This document shows positions 1 to 6,909 of a DNA stretch of 9,453 nt, piece after piece (positions within the stretch are counted from its first letter, which is position 1; each line of letters begins with the position of its first letter). The notes beneath the pieces are model-generated. The model did not search any database. It had not been told where the DNA came from and saw only the letters and a list, made by a program, of their open reading frames with translations. Made by a program: the position numbers and the translations under genes. The stretch is from Bacteroidota bacterium (GTDB taxonomy: Bacteria; Bacteroidota; Bacteroidia; Flavobacteriales_D; Crocinitomicaceae), in assembly GCA_016866415.1 (NCBI GenBank), contig VGML01000073.1, positions 1 through 9,453 on the forward strand. The letters run 5' to 3'.

Positions 1-817
1 TCACTCCTAATTTTTCCTTTTTTCCAAAAGCTTGGGCAAAACGAAAGTTACCTTCGATTAAATTTCTGCTACCAGTTTTCAATTCAGCTGACACTCCTTG
101 AAATCGGAAAGGGTCTTTTGATAACATATTTACCACACCCTGAAAGGCATTAGCGCCATAAAGCGCAGAGGCTGGTCCAGTTATAACCTCAACGCTCTGA
201 AGATCCAAAGGATTTGCTCCAACTAAATTTCCAACAGGAAAGTTCAATCCAGGAGCTTGGTTATCCATTCCATCAACAAACTGCACAACGCGAACAGGAG
301 CAGTGGTGTTAAATCCACGCATATTTATGGCCTGAAAGCCAGCACTTGAGGTAGAGATATCTACCCCTTTAAGATTTTTAAACCCTTCATAAAAATTACC
401 ACTTGAGGTTCCTAGAATTTCTTTAGCTGAAAGTTTTTGAATGCTCACAGGAGCTTCAAAGATTTTCTCTGAAATACGAGAGCTTGAGACTACTACTTCA
501 TTTAATATTTTGACTAAAGGCTTGATAAGGAATAAAAGGGTAGTAGTTGATTTATCTACTGTGAACTCAGTTTCGTTGTAGCTATCTGCCCTAACTATCA
601 TTGTGTAGTTTGTAATGCCTCCGGAAAAATCTAAGTCTAAGGAAAAGTTTCCGTCCAAATCTGTTTGAACTCCTTTAGTCGTTGATTTGATAATTATCTT
701 GGCTAGAGGAATCCCTGTTTTAGAGGAGAAATCTTGTACTTTTCCATTAAATTTAACTTGCTGATTGAAAGCAACGAAACTGAAAAAAAAGGTAGAAAAT
801 AATATTGAAAATTTCAT
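1..817 (-). CDS. TonB-dependent outer-membrane receptor, N-terminal part (partial at left edge)
   Basis: Reading the minus strand from the ATG at 815-817 gives 272 codons without a stop, continuing past base 1. Residues 1-19 form a short hydrophobic signal peptide (MKFSILFSTFFFSFVAF). Residues about 22-100 look like a carboxypeptidase-regulatory-like beta domain (GKVQDF, then TDLDGNFSLDL at 52-62). A TonB-box-like segment, LNEVVVSSSR, lies at 105-114. The plug follows at about 118-240: APVSIQ (122-127), MRGFN (166-170), VQFVDGM (178-184), LQSVEVITGPASALYGANAF (206-225), then VVNMLSK. These plug signatures are typical of TonB receptors; the barrel is outside the window. The family takes up siderophores, vitamins, glycans or peptides with energy from TonB-ExbBD; the substrate cannot be told from this part. 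It is transcribed leftwards, away from the small plus-strand ORF, from its own upstream region. Family assignment is secure. Confidence 0.93.
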   Translation of the reverse strand, partial: MKFSILFSTFFFSFVAFNQQVKFNGKVQDFSSKTGIPLAKIIIKSTTKGVQTDLDGNFSLDLDFSGGITNYTMIVRADSYNETEFTVDKSTTTLLFLIKPLVKILNEVVVSSSRISEKIFEAPVSIQKLSAKEILGTSSGNFYEGFKNLKGVDISTSSAGFQAINMRGFNTTAPVRVVQFVDGMDNQAPGLNFPVGNLVGANPLDLQSVEVITGPASALYGANAFQGVVNMLSKDPFRFQGVSAELKTGSRNLIEGNFRFAQAFGKKEKLGV

Positions 818-828
818 AGAATTATATT

Positions 829-862
829 TAGAGGTTAAATATAAGTTTTTTTACCTTTCAAA
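829..862 (-). promoter_or_regulatory. Candidate promoter of the TonB receptor gene
   Basis: On the minus strand a TTTGAA element (857-862) is followed after a short A-rich spacer by TATATTTA, close to the Bacteroidota -7 consensus TAnnTTTG. The distance from TTTG to the -7 box is about 15 nt, shorter than the roughly 17-23 nt I recall for the phylum. The -7 box lies about 18 nt before the ATG, giving a very short leader with no Shine-Dalgarno. The AT-rich context makes chance matches easy, so this is tentative. Confidence 0.35.
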
Positions 863-999
863 AAAGTGTTTTTAATCATATTTTAATTATGTATAATCAA
901 TGTATATTGCGATTTGATACAAAAAAGTGCTATTAAATTCTCGAAAAAGCAAAATAAGACATTCAAACCAAAACTAAATTTATTTAATTTACTTAAAAA

Positions 1000-1025
1000 T
1001 TTGAGATTTAGTTATCATAAATTTA
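1000..1025 (+). promoter_or_regulatory. Weak candidate promoter for the small membrane ORF
   Basis: TTTG at 1000-1003 is followed 14 nt later by TAAATTTA at 1018-1025, five bases before the ATG at 1031. The geometry matches the other candidate promoters in the window, but the -7 box lacks the final G and the region is extremely AT-rich. If it is used, the transcript would be nearly leaderless. Confidence 0.2.
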
Positions 1026-1030
1026 ACAAT

Positions 1031-1246
1031 ATGAAGCAATCATTCAAAGTAAAAAAGTTAATCGTTAATTATCTGTCAATTTTTTTAATAATTTGTCTGC
1101 TTTCTATTTTAGGATTTACTGTTTATTCGATTTTTACACCTGAAACTTTTACATTAGTTTACATCGTTTTTGTTTTATTTACAGGAACACCCACTATCGG
1201 TTTTTATGCCGGTTTTTTGTCTATGACGATGTTGAATTCAGAGTAA
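1031..1246 (+). CDS. Possible small two-helix membrane protein (71 aa), unknown function
   Basis: An ATG at 1031 opens a 71-residue frame ending in TAA at 1244-1246. The peptide starts with a basic segment (MKQSFKVKK), followed by two hydrophobic stretches at about residues 11-34 and 40-62 separated by a short TPET turn, and ends MTMLNSE. That is a plausible small inner-membrane protein with both ends inside. The frame stays open upstream to 914, but that longer version would start with TTG and adds a lysine/asparagine-rich segment that looks like AT-rich noise, so I chose the ATG. I recognise no family. It is convergent with the OmpA gene and shares the terminator at 1421-1465. Without homologues it could be a chance frame in AT-rich spacer. 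Confidence 0.35.
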   Translation: MKQSFKVKKLIVNYLSIFLIICLLSILGFTVYSIFTPETFTLVYIVFVLFTGTPTIGFYAGFLSMTMLNSE

Positions 1247-1420
1247 GCTCTTTTACAGATCACTTAATTTTAGAAATTGGGACTTTGTTGTTTTACTTTT
1301 TTACTTGTTTGATGAATTATAATTTTGATTTATATTATTTTTGAAATTAAACATGTTTTAAGATTTGGCAAATAACCAACGCCTTATTTGAGTTATGAGG
1401 TCAATATCGAAGTAATATGT

Positions 1421-1465
1421 AAAAATTAAAAGGGCCTCGATTCATTCGAAGCCCTTTTAATTTTT
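1421..1465 (-). terminator. Strong intrinsic terminator, probably bidirectional
   Basis: The sequence forms a long near-perfect hairpin. The arm 1421-1435 (A-rich, ending AAAAGGGC) pairs with 1451-1465 (GCCCTTTT then AATTTTT); after one C/A mismatch, TCGA at 1437-1440 pairs with TCGA at 1446-1449 around the loop TTCAT. The outer A and T runs give a U-tract on either strand. It lies about 17 nt beyond the stop codon of the OmpA gene (minus strand) and could also stop transcription coming from the small plus-strand ORF. The stretch 1247-1420 holds nothing else that I can identify. Confidence 0.85.
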
Positions 1466-1481
1466 TCGATACAAGTATTTC

Positions 1482-2750
1482 TTATTTCAGAACTTTGAAA
1501 CTAACTCGACGGTTCTTAGCGTCTTGAATCTCCTGATCATCATTCTCGCTATCTATTTTAGGATTGTCAACATCAGCTCCATTATTTTTTTCAATTAATC
1601 TTGCAGCGTCAATTCCTTGCGAGACGAAATATTTTATTACTGCAGCGGTGCGCTTTCTGTCCATGTCTTCGTAATCATTTTTCTCATCTCCTTTTATTTC
1701 TGTAGCTTTAATTTCAGCCGCTTTATCCTCTGTAGCATCATTATTTCCTTGAACTTCTACGCGAATAGCAGAATTGGCTTTCATTTCTTCAATAACCAAA
1801 TTCATCATTTCTTTTGCATTTTCTGTAAATGATGCTTTACCAAATCTGAAATAAACGTCATATAAACCAATCTTATCAGCTACCGACATCTTTTCTGTAA
1901 CCTCTGGATTGTTTGTATAAATTAGTGTCGAATATGTTGCATCAGATTTTTGAGGATTAGCATTGTAACATGGACAATCTTCAGGCTTAGATACTAAACT
2001 AATGATTACATTATCAACGTAATAATATGCATGAGGAAGCTGATCAATCTGGCTTTCCTTTGGTTTTTTAACTTGTGTAAACTGAGTACTCTCATTTCTA
2101 TCAAAATTTCCAATAGTTATGAATTTTTCATCACCTTTTGCAGTGTAAATATTACAAACTTTTTCCCATCCATAAAAACCTGTATAAATTTTATTTCCTT
2201 GACCCTTCATTATTTTTTCGGCAGTAAATATTGGATCTGATCCGCCACTTGCAGGTAACTCTTTCGAGAAATGTGCTGCAATATTGTTTACTGCAAATTT
2301 TGATGATTCTGATAGAGACACTGAAAACTCAACACAATATGTCAATCCTTTTTTCAATGTTTGTTGTTCTTTACCTTTCTTAATTGGGATTGTTATGTAT
2401 GTTCGCTCTCTGGAAGCTTTACCTGGCTTATAAAAATAGACACCTGCATAATTTTCTCCACCTCCATCTTTAATTGGATCTTCAACACCCATTGCATTCT
2501 CGGGAATTCCAGCGTCGCCTGAACTTGATTTAGAAAATAAATCTGCTTTCGTTTCTGTTGGAGAACTCACCCCACCTTCCACCAATTCAATTGAACCCAA
2601 TTCAGCAGGTTTTTCTTTATCTACGGTTGACTCAAAACCCTGCCTAAAGATTTCTCTCAACGAGCTCTTTTGAGATAATGATGTATTAACAGAAACAATT
2701 GCCATTAAAGCAAATGATACAATCACAAATTTTACGTAATTAGATTTCAT
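1482..2750 (-). CDS. OmpA-family envelope protein with jelly-roll-like N-terminal region
   Basis: This is a 422-residue exported protein. Residues 1-26 are a signal peptide (MKSNYVKFVIVSFALMAIVS). Residues about 50-253 resemble the beta-sandwich region that precedes OmpA domains in many Bacteroidota proteins: ENYAGVYFY (99-107), KKGLTYCVEFSVSLSESSKF (133-152), GWEKVCNIYTAKGDEKF (194-210), TIGNF (212-216), YYYVDNVIISL (242-252). Residues about 297-422 are the OmpA C-terminal fold: VYFRFGKASF (299-308), VEVQGNND (331-338), DRKRTAAVIKYFVSQGID (364-381), NRRVSFKV (413-420). In the family this domain holds peptidoglycan from the outer membrane or periplasm. The usual GHTD is GNND here, followed by an acidic/lysine insertion (about 341-363), though the Asp and Arg normally used in binding remain. 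Its ATG overlaps the hemE stop by 11 nt, so it is probably the last gene of that operon and ends at the strong terminator. The family is clear; the specific role is not. Confidence 0.88.
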   Translation of the reverse strand: MKSNYVKFVIVSFALMAIVSVNTSLSQKSSLREIFRQGFESTVDKEKPAELGSIELVEGGVSSPTETKADLFSKSSSGDAGIPENAMGVEDPIKDGGGENYAGVYFYKPGKASRERTYITIPIKKGKEQQTLKKGLTYCVEFSVSLSESSKFAVNNIAAHFSKELPASGGSDPIFTAEKIMKGQGNKIYTGFYGWEKVCNIYTAKGDEKFITIGNFDRNESTQFTQVKKPKESQIDQLPHAYYYVDNVIISLVSKPEDCPCYNANPQKSDATYSTLIYTNNPEVTEKMSVADKIGLYDVYFRFGKASFTENAKEMMNLVIEEMKANSAIRVEVQGNNDATEDKAAEIKATEIKGDEKNDYEDMDRKRTAAVIKYFVSQGIDAARLIEKNNGADVDNPKIDSENDDQEIQDAKNRRVSFKVLK

Positions 2751-3771
2751 AATTCTTAACAGTTTTAATAAATACTTTTACCTTTTTAGGATCAATATCC
2801 GGATATACTCCGTGACCCAAATTTACAATATGTCTTCGACTTTCAAACGAATTTAGCAATTTAATTGTCTCTTTTTCAATAACAACATCAGAACCGTATA
2901 ACACACACGGATCTAAATTACCTTGCAAGGTCTTTGATTCACCAACTAATTGCCGAGTTTCAGAAATGCTCATATTCCAATCCAAACCCAGTGTTGTACA
3001 ATTTAAATGAGCCAAATCTTGTAGAGAAGCAATTGCACCTTTTGAAAATACTGTTAATGGAGCTTCTGAAAGCGAATCAACTATTTTTGCAATGTATTTC
3101 AATCCGAATTCCGTATATTGTTCCTTTCCCAAAATTCCAGCCCACGAATCAAATAACTGTAAAGCATCTGCTCCTGCGACCAATTGAGACTTCAAATACT
3201 GAATCGTCACGTCTGTTATTCGACTTAACAATTCATGTGCCAAAACTGGATTTGTGTATAGAAGTTTACGTGATTCGGAAAAAGTTTTTGAACCTCTACC
3301 TTCCACCATGTAGCAAAAAATTGTCCACGGTGCACCGGCAAAACCAATTAAAGGAACACGACCATTCAATTCCCTTTTGGTAATTTTCAAGGCTTCGAGA
3401 ACATAAGCTAAACGTTCCTCAACATTAATGTTTTGATCAAGCAAATTAAGTTGCTCCTCTGAACGAATTGTTTTTTCGAACCAAGGGCCTTTGTGTTCAA
3501 TCATTTCGTAGGGTAAACCCATCGCTTCAGGAACGACTAAGATATCCGAAAAAATAATTGCCGCATCCACATCCAAGAGATCAACAGGCTGAATCGTAAC
3601 CTCAGCGGCATATTCAGGAGTTTCAACTAATTCTTTAAATCCAGATAATTTTGATCTCACCGCGCGGTATTCAGGAAGAATTCTACCTGCTTGCCTCATC
3701 AACCAAACGGGATATCGTTCAATCGGTTCCCCGCGATGTGCCCTTAAAAAAAGGTCATTTTTTAATTCCAT
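2740..3771 (-). CDS. hemE: Uroporphyrinogen decarboxylase (URO-D)
   Basis: This enzyme decarboxylates the four acetate side chains of uroporphyrinogen III to give coproporphyrinogen III in cytoplasmic heme synthesis. From the ATG at 3771 the protein has 343 residues, normal for HemE, and starts MELKNDLFLRA, matching the usual N-terminus. Signatures are PVWLMRQAGR (21-30), FSDIL (74-78), GFAGAPWTIFCYMVEGRG (143-160), LFDSWAG (206-212), LGLDW (261-265) and NLGHGVYP (317-324). Residues that match the known active site are Arg26, Asp76, Tyr154, Ser209 and His320. The frame continues 13 codons further to a TTG at 3810, which would overlap the ung stop; I reject that start because the extra residues are not family-like. 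It begins 32 nt after ung and its end overlaps the OmpA gene by 11 nt, so the four genes are likely co-transcribed. No other heme gene is in view. Confidence 0.97.
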   Translation of the reverse strand: MELKNDLFLRAHRGEPIERYPVWLMRQAGRILPEYRAVRSKLSGFKELVETPEYAAEVTIQPVDLLDVDAAIIFSDILVVPEAMGLPYEMIEHKGPWFEKTIRSEEQLNLLDQNINVEERLAYVLEALKITKRELNGRVPLIGFAGAPWTIFCYMVEGRGSKTFSESRKLLYTNPVLAHELLSRITDVTIQYLKSQLVAGADALQLFDSWAGILGKEQYTEFGLKYIAKIVDSLSEAPLTVFSKGAIASLQDLAHLNCTTLGLDWNMSISETRQLVGESKTLQGNLDPCVLYGSDVVIEKETIKLLNSFESRRHIVNLGHGVYPDIDPKKVKVFIKTVKNYEI

Positions 3772-3803
3772 GGTTTGCAAAGGTAAAAATTCGTTATAAT
3801 AAC

Positions 3804-4475
3804 TTACCAATCAATTTCGGGCTTTTCCAACATTAGTAGAAATTCATTCGATTTACTAAAGTGTTTACAACCGAAGAAACCACGGTAAGCAGAAAGTGGA
3901 GATGGATGAACCGACTTCAAAATCAAGTGTTTCGACTTATCAATCATAAATTCTTTTACAATCGCCTTAGATCCCCAAAGCATAAAAACAACCCCTTCTT
4001 TTTCAGAATTTATTTTCTGAATAACAGCATCGGTAAAGTTTTCCCATCCCAATCCATTATGACTATCTGGTTTGCCCTCCTCAACGGTTAAAACTGTATT
4101 TAATAGTAAAACACCTTGTTTTGCCCAACGTTCTAAGTTTCCATTGGAAGGAAATGATTTCCCTAAATCGCTTTGAATTTCCTTAAAAATATTAGTCAAA
4201 CTTTTTGGAAAGGGACGAACATATGGTTCAACTGAAAAACTCAAACCATGCGCATGTCCTCTCGTTGGATAGGGATCTTGTCCTAGAATGACCACCTTAA
4301 GCTCATCGAACGGGCATAAATCGAAGGCACGAAAAATTTGATTTGATTTTGGAAAAATAATACCTTTTTTTTCACTGTAAAGCCTTTTTAAACCAACTGT
4401 TAATTGAATAAAATAAGGTTTGGTAAATTCATCGTTCAGGATTTCTTTCCAGGATGAATGAAAAGTAACATCCAT
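3804..4475 (-). CDS. ung: Uracil-DNA glycosylase, family 1
   Basis: The product cuts uracil out of DNA as the first step of base-excision repair. It has 223 residues from the ATG at 4475, the usual length for bacterial Ung. Key motifs are GQDPYPT (65-71) with catalytic Asp67, GLSFS with Phe80 that stacks on uracil, LLLNT (123-127) with Asn126 that reads the base, and HPSPLSAYRGFFG (190-202) with His190 and the DNA-intercalating loop. The C-terminus EIDW resembles other Ung proteins. The His usually following DPY is Pro, a variant I also recall from actinobacterial Ung. A TTG at 4484 would add three residues and overlap the peptidase stop (TTGA), but the ATG gives the more normal N-terminus (MDVTFHSSWKEIL). 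It lies 5 nt after the peptidase gene and 32 nt before hemE, so it is probably expressed as part of that operon. Confidence 0.97.
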   Translation of the reverse strand: MDVTFHSSWKEILNDEFTKPYFIQLTVGLKRLYSEKKGIIFPKSNQIFRAFDLCPFDELKVVILGQDPYPTRGHAHGLSFSVEPYVRPFPKSLTNIFKEIQSDLGKSFPSNGNLERWAKQGVLLLNTVLTVEEGKPDSHNGLGWENFTDAVIQKINSEKEGVVFMLWGSKAIVKEFMIDKSKHLILKSVHPSPLSAYRGFFGCKHFSKSNEFLLMLEKPEIDW

Positions 4476-4480
4476 AGCGA

Positions 4481-6190
4481 TCAAATTCTATTCAATTCTT
4501 CCTTTATAAAATCAGCAAGAGATTTTAAATAACTTTCAGAAAAATCAAATTTCACATTTGCGGTTTCATAGATTTCAGGAATACTTTTGGTGTATCCCAA
4601 TTTCAATGCGTCTTTATAGTTTTCAACCGCGAGACCGAAGTTTTCTAAGCTATTTTTCCAAACACCTAAGGCTCCCAATTGAGCTATTCCATATTCGATA
4701 TAGTAAAAAGGAACTTCAAATAAGTGCATTTGACGTTGCCAGGAGGTTTCCAACATATCATCATAGCCAGTCCAATCAGTTAGACCGGTTCCATAATCAG
4801 AACTTAATTTCTTCCAATAAGCATATCGCTCTTCAATAGAATGATTTACATTCTCATAAACCCAATGTTGGAATGCATCAATATGAGCAATCCAAGGTAA
4901 TATTTTTAGGATACCTTCCAATTGCTCGCGCTTCGCACGATTTAAATCATCCTGATTTGCGTAAAATAAATCCCAGTAATTCATGGTCAACATTTCCATT
5001 GACATCGAGGCCAATTCAGCGACTTCAGATGGCAAATTTTTGAATCCTGTTAATTTCAAATCACGGCTTAAAAACGAATGAACTGCATGACCTGCCTCGT
5101 GAACCATCGTTACTAAATCTCGTTGCGCTCCAACGGCATTCATAAAAATAAATGGGACTCCAATTTCATATAAAGGATAGTTGTACCCTCCAGGGGCTTT
5201 TCCTGTTTTTGACTCTAAATCCAAATGGCCCATATCATCCATCGTTTGAATGCAATCCGCGAAATAAGAATCTATTTTTCCAAGAATGGAAATCGTTCCC
5301 TCCAACATTTCTTTTCCTGTTTGGAATGGCTTTAAAGGTGCTTTTCCCTCGGGATCAACTTCTGCATCCCAAGGTTTAAACTTCGATTTCCCAAGTTTAT
5401 CTAATTTCTTTTGTTGAATCTCTCGAACCAAAGGAACAATTAATGTTTTTATGGCTTGGTGGAAATTGAAACAATCTTCTTTTGTGTAATCAAAGCGACC
5501 TAAAGATTGAAATTTATAATCTCTGAAATTTGCAAAACCTGCATTGACTGCTAATTCGTGTCGTTTTACAATTAATTCGGAATATAAATTATTCAATGCA
5601 TCAATATCTTTTCGGCGTCGATTGGAAATTTTATCAAAAATAGTTTTTCTTAAGTTTTCGTCTTGCTCCTTGAGGAATTGAGCCGCTTTTTGCATTGTGA
5701 TTTCTTGCCCCTCATGCTCAATCGTTTGAGACCCACTAATTGCTCCGAATTCTTGACTTTTTTCATTTAAAAATGCTTCAATTGGGATATTTTCTTCTCG
5801 AAATAAATTCAGCTGGGTCTCAACTGAACGAAAATAAATTCGGAATGCATCTTCATTCTCATAATCTTTCACAAAGGGACTTTGCATCAATTTTCGATTC
5901 AACTGATCATCCAATGGAGCCAACTCAGGTTGGATTTTAGTAACAAAAAACGTGTATGAATTTGAATATTCATTGTTCTTCGTATCAATAGTCATCCGAA
6001 TGTATCGCCAAGCTAAATCTTCTTCTAGAAACGCATCTAGCTCACTTCGGTCTTCAAGCCATTTTTCAAATTCAGCTTTACTTGAAATTGAACGATTCAG
6101 TAAATCGTCAAAATAAGGTTTAATTTTTTCAAATGAGTCGATTTCTAAATCACTCGGCAGAAATTTTCGCTGGGCTTTTTCAATTATCAT
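4481..6190 (-). CDS. M3-family oligoendopeptidase (PepF-like zinc peptidase)
   Basis: This is a 569-residue cytoplasmic metallopeptidase of the thimet oligopeptidase/PepF family, which degrades short peptides. The zinc site HEAGH is at 364-368 in TMVHEAGHAVHSF; the third ligand is probably Glu392 in AELASMSME. Upstream lies GGYNYPLYEIGVPFIFMN (334-351), the substrate-side segment typical of the family, and downstream PFYYIEYGIAQLGA, the conserved tyrosine-rich helix. The N-terminal half is helical and has no signal peptide. Length and sequence style fit the 'oligoendopeptidase, M3 family' group rather than classical longer PepF. The ATG at 6190 is preceded by a good -7 box and a 35-nt leader. 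It is the first gene of the run peptidase-ung-hemE-OmpA. Nothing is missing from the catalytic core. No functional link to heme synthesis or DNA repair is evident beyond shared transcription. Confidence 0.93.
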   Translation of the reverse strand: MIIEKAQRKFLPSDLEIDSFEKIKPYFDDLLNRSISSKAEFEKWLEDRSELDAFLEEDLAWRYIRMTIDTKNNEYSNSYTFFVTKIQPELAPLDDQLNRKLMQSPFVKDYENEDAFRIYFRSVETQLNLFREENIPIEAFLNEKSQEFGAISGSQTIEHEGQEITMQKAAQFLKEQDENLRKTIFDKISNRRRKDIDALNNLYSELIVKRHELAVNAGFANFRDYKFQSLGRFDYTKEDCFNFHQAIKTLIVPLVREIQQKKLDKLGKSKFKPWDAEVDPEGKAPLKPFQTGKEMLEGTISILGKIDSYFADCIQTMDDMGHLDLESKTGKAPGGYNYPLYEIGVPFIFMNAVGAQRDLVTMVHEAGHAVHSFLSRDLKLTGFKNLPSEVAELASMSMEMLTMNYWDLFYANQDDLNRAKREQLEGILKILPWIAHIDAFQHWVYENVNHSIEERYAYWKKLSSDYGTGLTDWTGYDDMLETSWQRQMHLFEVPFYYIEYGIAQLGALGVWKNSLENFGLAVENYKDALKLGYTKSIPEIYETANVKFDFSESYLKSLADFIKEELNRI

Positions 6191-6205
6191 AACAGACTGT
6201 TTTAA

Positions 6206-6220
6206 CGCTCAATTTGAACG
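6206..6220. repeat. 15-bp imperfect palindrome upstream of the M3 peptidase
   Basis: The sequence CGCTCAATTTGAACG has seven-base arms around a central T, with one C/A mismatch. It lies between the -7 box (6225-6232) and the start codon (6190), near the expected transcript start, so it could be an operator or a small leader hairpin. A second, 11-bp symmetric sequence, AACAGACTGTT, immediately precedes the ATG (6191-6201). Both are short enough to be coincidental. Confidence 0.3.
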
Positions 6221-6224
6221 AAAG

Positions 6225-6232
6225 CAAAATTA
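6225..6232 (-). promoter_or_regulatory. Bacteroidota -7 box for the peptidase-ung-hemE-OmpA operon
   Basis: The minus strand reads TAATTTTG followed by C, a perfect TAnnTTTG. Transcription would begin about 20-28 nt before the peptidase ATG. I see no clear -33 TTTG at the expected distance; the nearest TTTG (6240-6243) is only 7 nt upstream of the box. The next gene upstream ends at 6253, with no visible terminator in between, so some read-through from the DUF5606 gene is possible. Confidence 0.5.
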
Positions 6233-6252
6233 ATACATACAAAGTTGAGAAA

Positions 6253-6804
6253 TTACTTTCCTCTTGAACTTCCCGTTTTGACAGGTGCTGCTTTTTTAAC
6301 GCTTGCAGGTTTTGCAGCTTTAGCTGAAGGAACAGCCGCAACTGTAGTTTTTTTCTTTGGCTCCTCTTTTTTTGGTTTAGACTCTTTCGAAGGCTTCTCC
6401 TCAACTGGTGCCTCCATTTCTTCTGGCTTCAATAAATCCGCTTTTTGCAACAAATTATACCATTGAAAAACTTTACGAATATCTGATGGGTAAACACGCT
6501 CCTGATCATAATTTGGAAGGTGATTTTTCAGTTCCTTTTCCAAAACTTTCAGATCTTCTTTATGACTAACTCCTTCTTTACCTTCATTTTTGTCACAAAT
6601 GGATTTTAGAACTTCAGTCAGTTTCACATCCTCATCATAGGTAAAAATGCTAATGTCTTCCAATGTTGATATTTTTTCAGAGGCATAGGCAGGAAAACGT
6701 TTTTTGTCAATCATCGATTCAACAATAACATTGTTTTTACCTTGCGCAACCACTTTGAAAAGACCCGGTCTACCAGAAATAGCGATAATACCTTTTAGAT
6801 TCAT
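6253..6804 (-). CDS. DUF5606 family protein with basic Lys/Ala/Pro-rich tail
   Basis: This 183-residue protein opens MNLKGIIAISGRPGLFKVVA and continues NNVIVESMIDKKRFPAYAS (24-42), the N-terminal hallmark of DUF5606, a family of unknown function that I know only from Bacteroidota. Residues 1-125 look like a compact domain: a small beta region (about 1-60), then a helical region ending in YPSDIRKVFQWYNLLQKADL (105-124). From about 128 the chain changes to a low-complexity tail, first Glu/Lys-rich and then rich in Lys, Ala and Pro (AAKPASVKKAAPVK at 163-176), resembling histone-H1-type tails. Such tails often bind nucleic acid or acidic surfaces; that is inference only. There is no signal peptide, so it is likely cytoplasmic. 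It sits alone between two operons with its own promoter-like region at 6817-6862. Family confidence is high, function unknown. Confidence 0.88.
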   Translation of the reverse strand: MNLKGIIAISGRPGLFKVVAQGKNNVIVESMIDKKRFPAYASEKISTLEDISIFTYDEDVKLTEVLKSICDKNEGKEGVSHKEDLKVLEKELKNHLPNYDQERVYPSDIRKVFQWYNLLQKADLLKPEEMEAPVEEKPSKESKPKKEEPKKKTTVAAVPSAKAAKPASVKKAAPVKTGSSRGK

Positions 6805-6816
6805 AAACGAGCTTTA

Positions 6817-6862
6817 TTTTGGGTAAAAATAGAAAAACTTTCAATTCAAAGTTCTCCCAAAA
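6817..6862 (-). promoter_or_regulatory. Candidate promoter of the DUF5606 gene inside nested inverted repeats
   Basis: On the minus strand TTTGAA (6845-6850) lies 15 nt (counted from TTTG) before TATTTTTA (6824-6831), about 20 nt upstream of the ATG. The same bases form two nested dyads: TTTTGGG at 6817-6823 pairs with CCCAAAA at 6856-6862, and inside it AACTTT at 6836-6841 pairs with AAAGTT at 6848-6853 around CAATTC. The inner dyad covers the -33 element, which would suit a dimeric regulator. The -7 box lacks the final G, so the promoter call is moderate at best. Confidence 0.35.
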
Positions 6863-6897
6863 AAAATAAGTTATTTACAAATGTTTATCTACTGAAA

Positions 6898-6909
6898 TAA
6901 TTGCAATTA
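6898..6909. repeat. Perfect 12-bp palindrome TAATTGCAATTA
   Basis: This perfect palindrome lies in the 115-bp spacer between the DUF1295 stop codon (6920) and the DUF5606 start (6804). It could be a regulator site for the DUF5606 gene, but it is well upstream of the promoter-like elements, and AT-rich palindromes of this size arise by chance. No T-run follows it, so it is not a terminator. Confidence 0.3.

Noticed and set aside
914..1030. N-terminal extension of the small plus-strand ORF back to 914
   Set aside because: It would start with TTG and adds a Lys/Asn/Phe-rich segment typical of AT-rich noncoding DNA; the ATG at 1031 gives a cleaner membrane protein.
2934..3383. Plus-strand frame of 149 residues opposite hemE
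   Set aside because: It is antisense to a highly conserved enzyme gene and its translation resembles no protein family; other plus-strand frames opposite the peptidase, ung, OmpA and DUF1295 genes were rejected for the same reason.
3772..3810. Longer hemE frame starting at 3810
   Set aside because: The start codon would be TTG, the 13 added residues do not match HemE N-termini, and the frame would overlap the ung stop; MELKNDLFLRA from 3771 fits the family.
4476..4484. TTG start of ung overlapping the peptidase stop as TTGA
   Set aside because: It adds only three residues (MIA) with no family support; the ATG at 4475 is more likely, although coupling through TTGA cannot be fully excluded.
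6180..6404. Minus-strand frame of 74 residues very rich in Lys, Arg, Leu and Gln
   Set aside because: It lies within and beyond the repetitive tail of the DUF5606 gene in another frame; its composition mirrors the Lys/Ala/Glu codon repeats.
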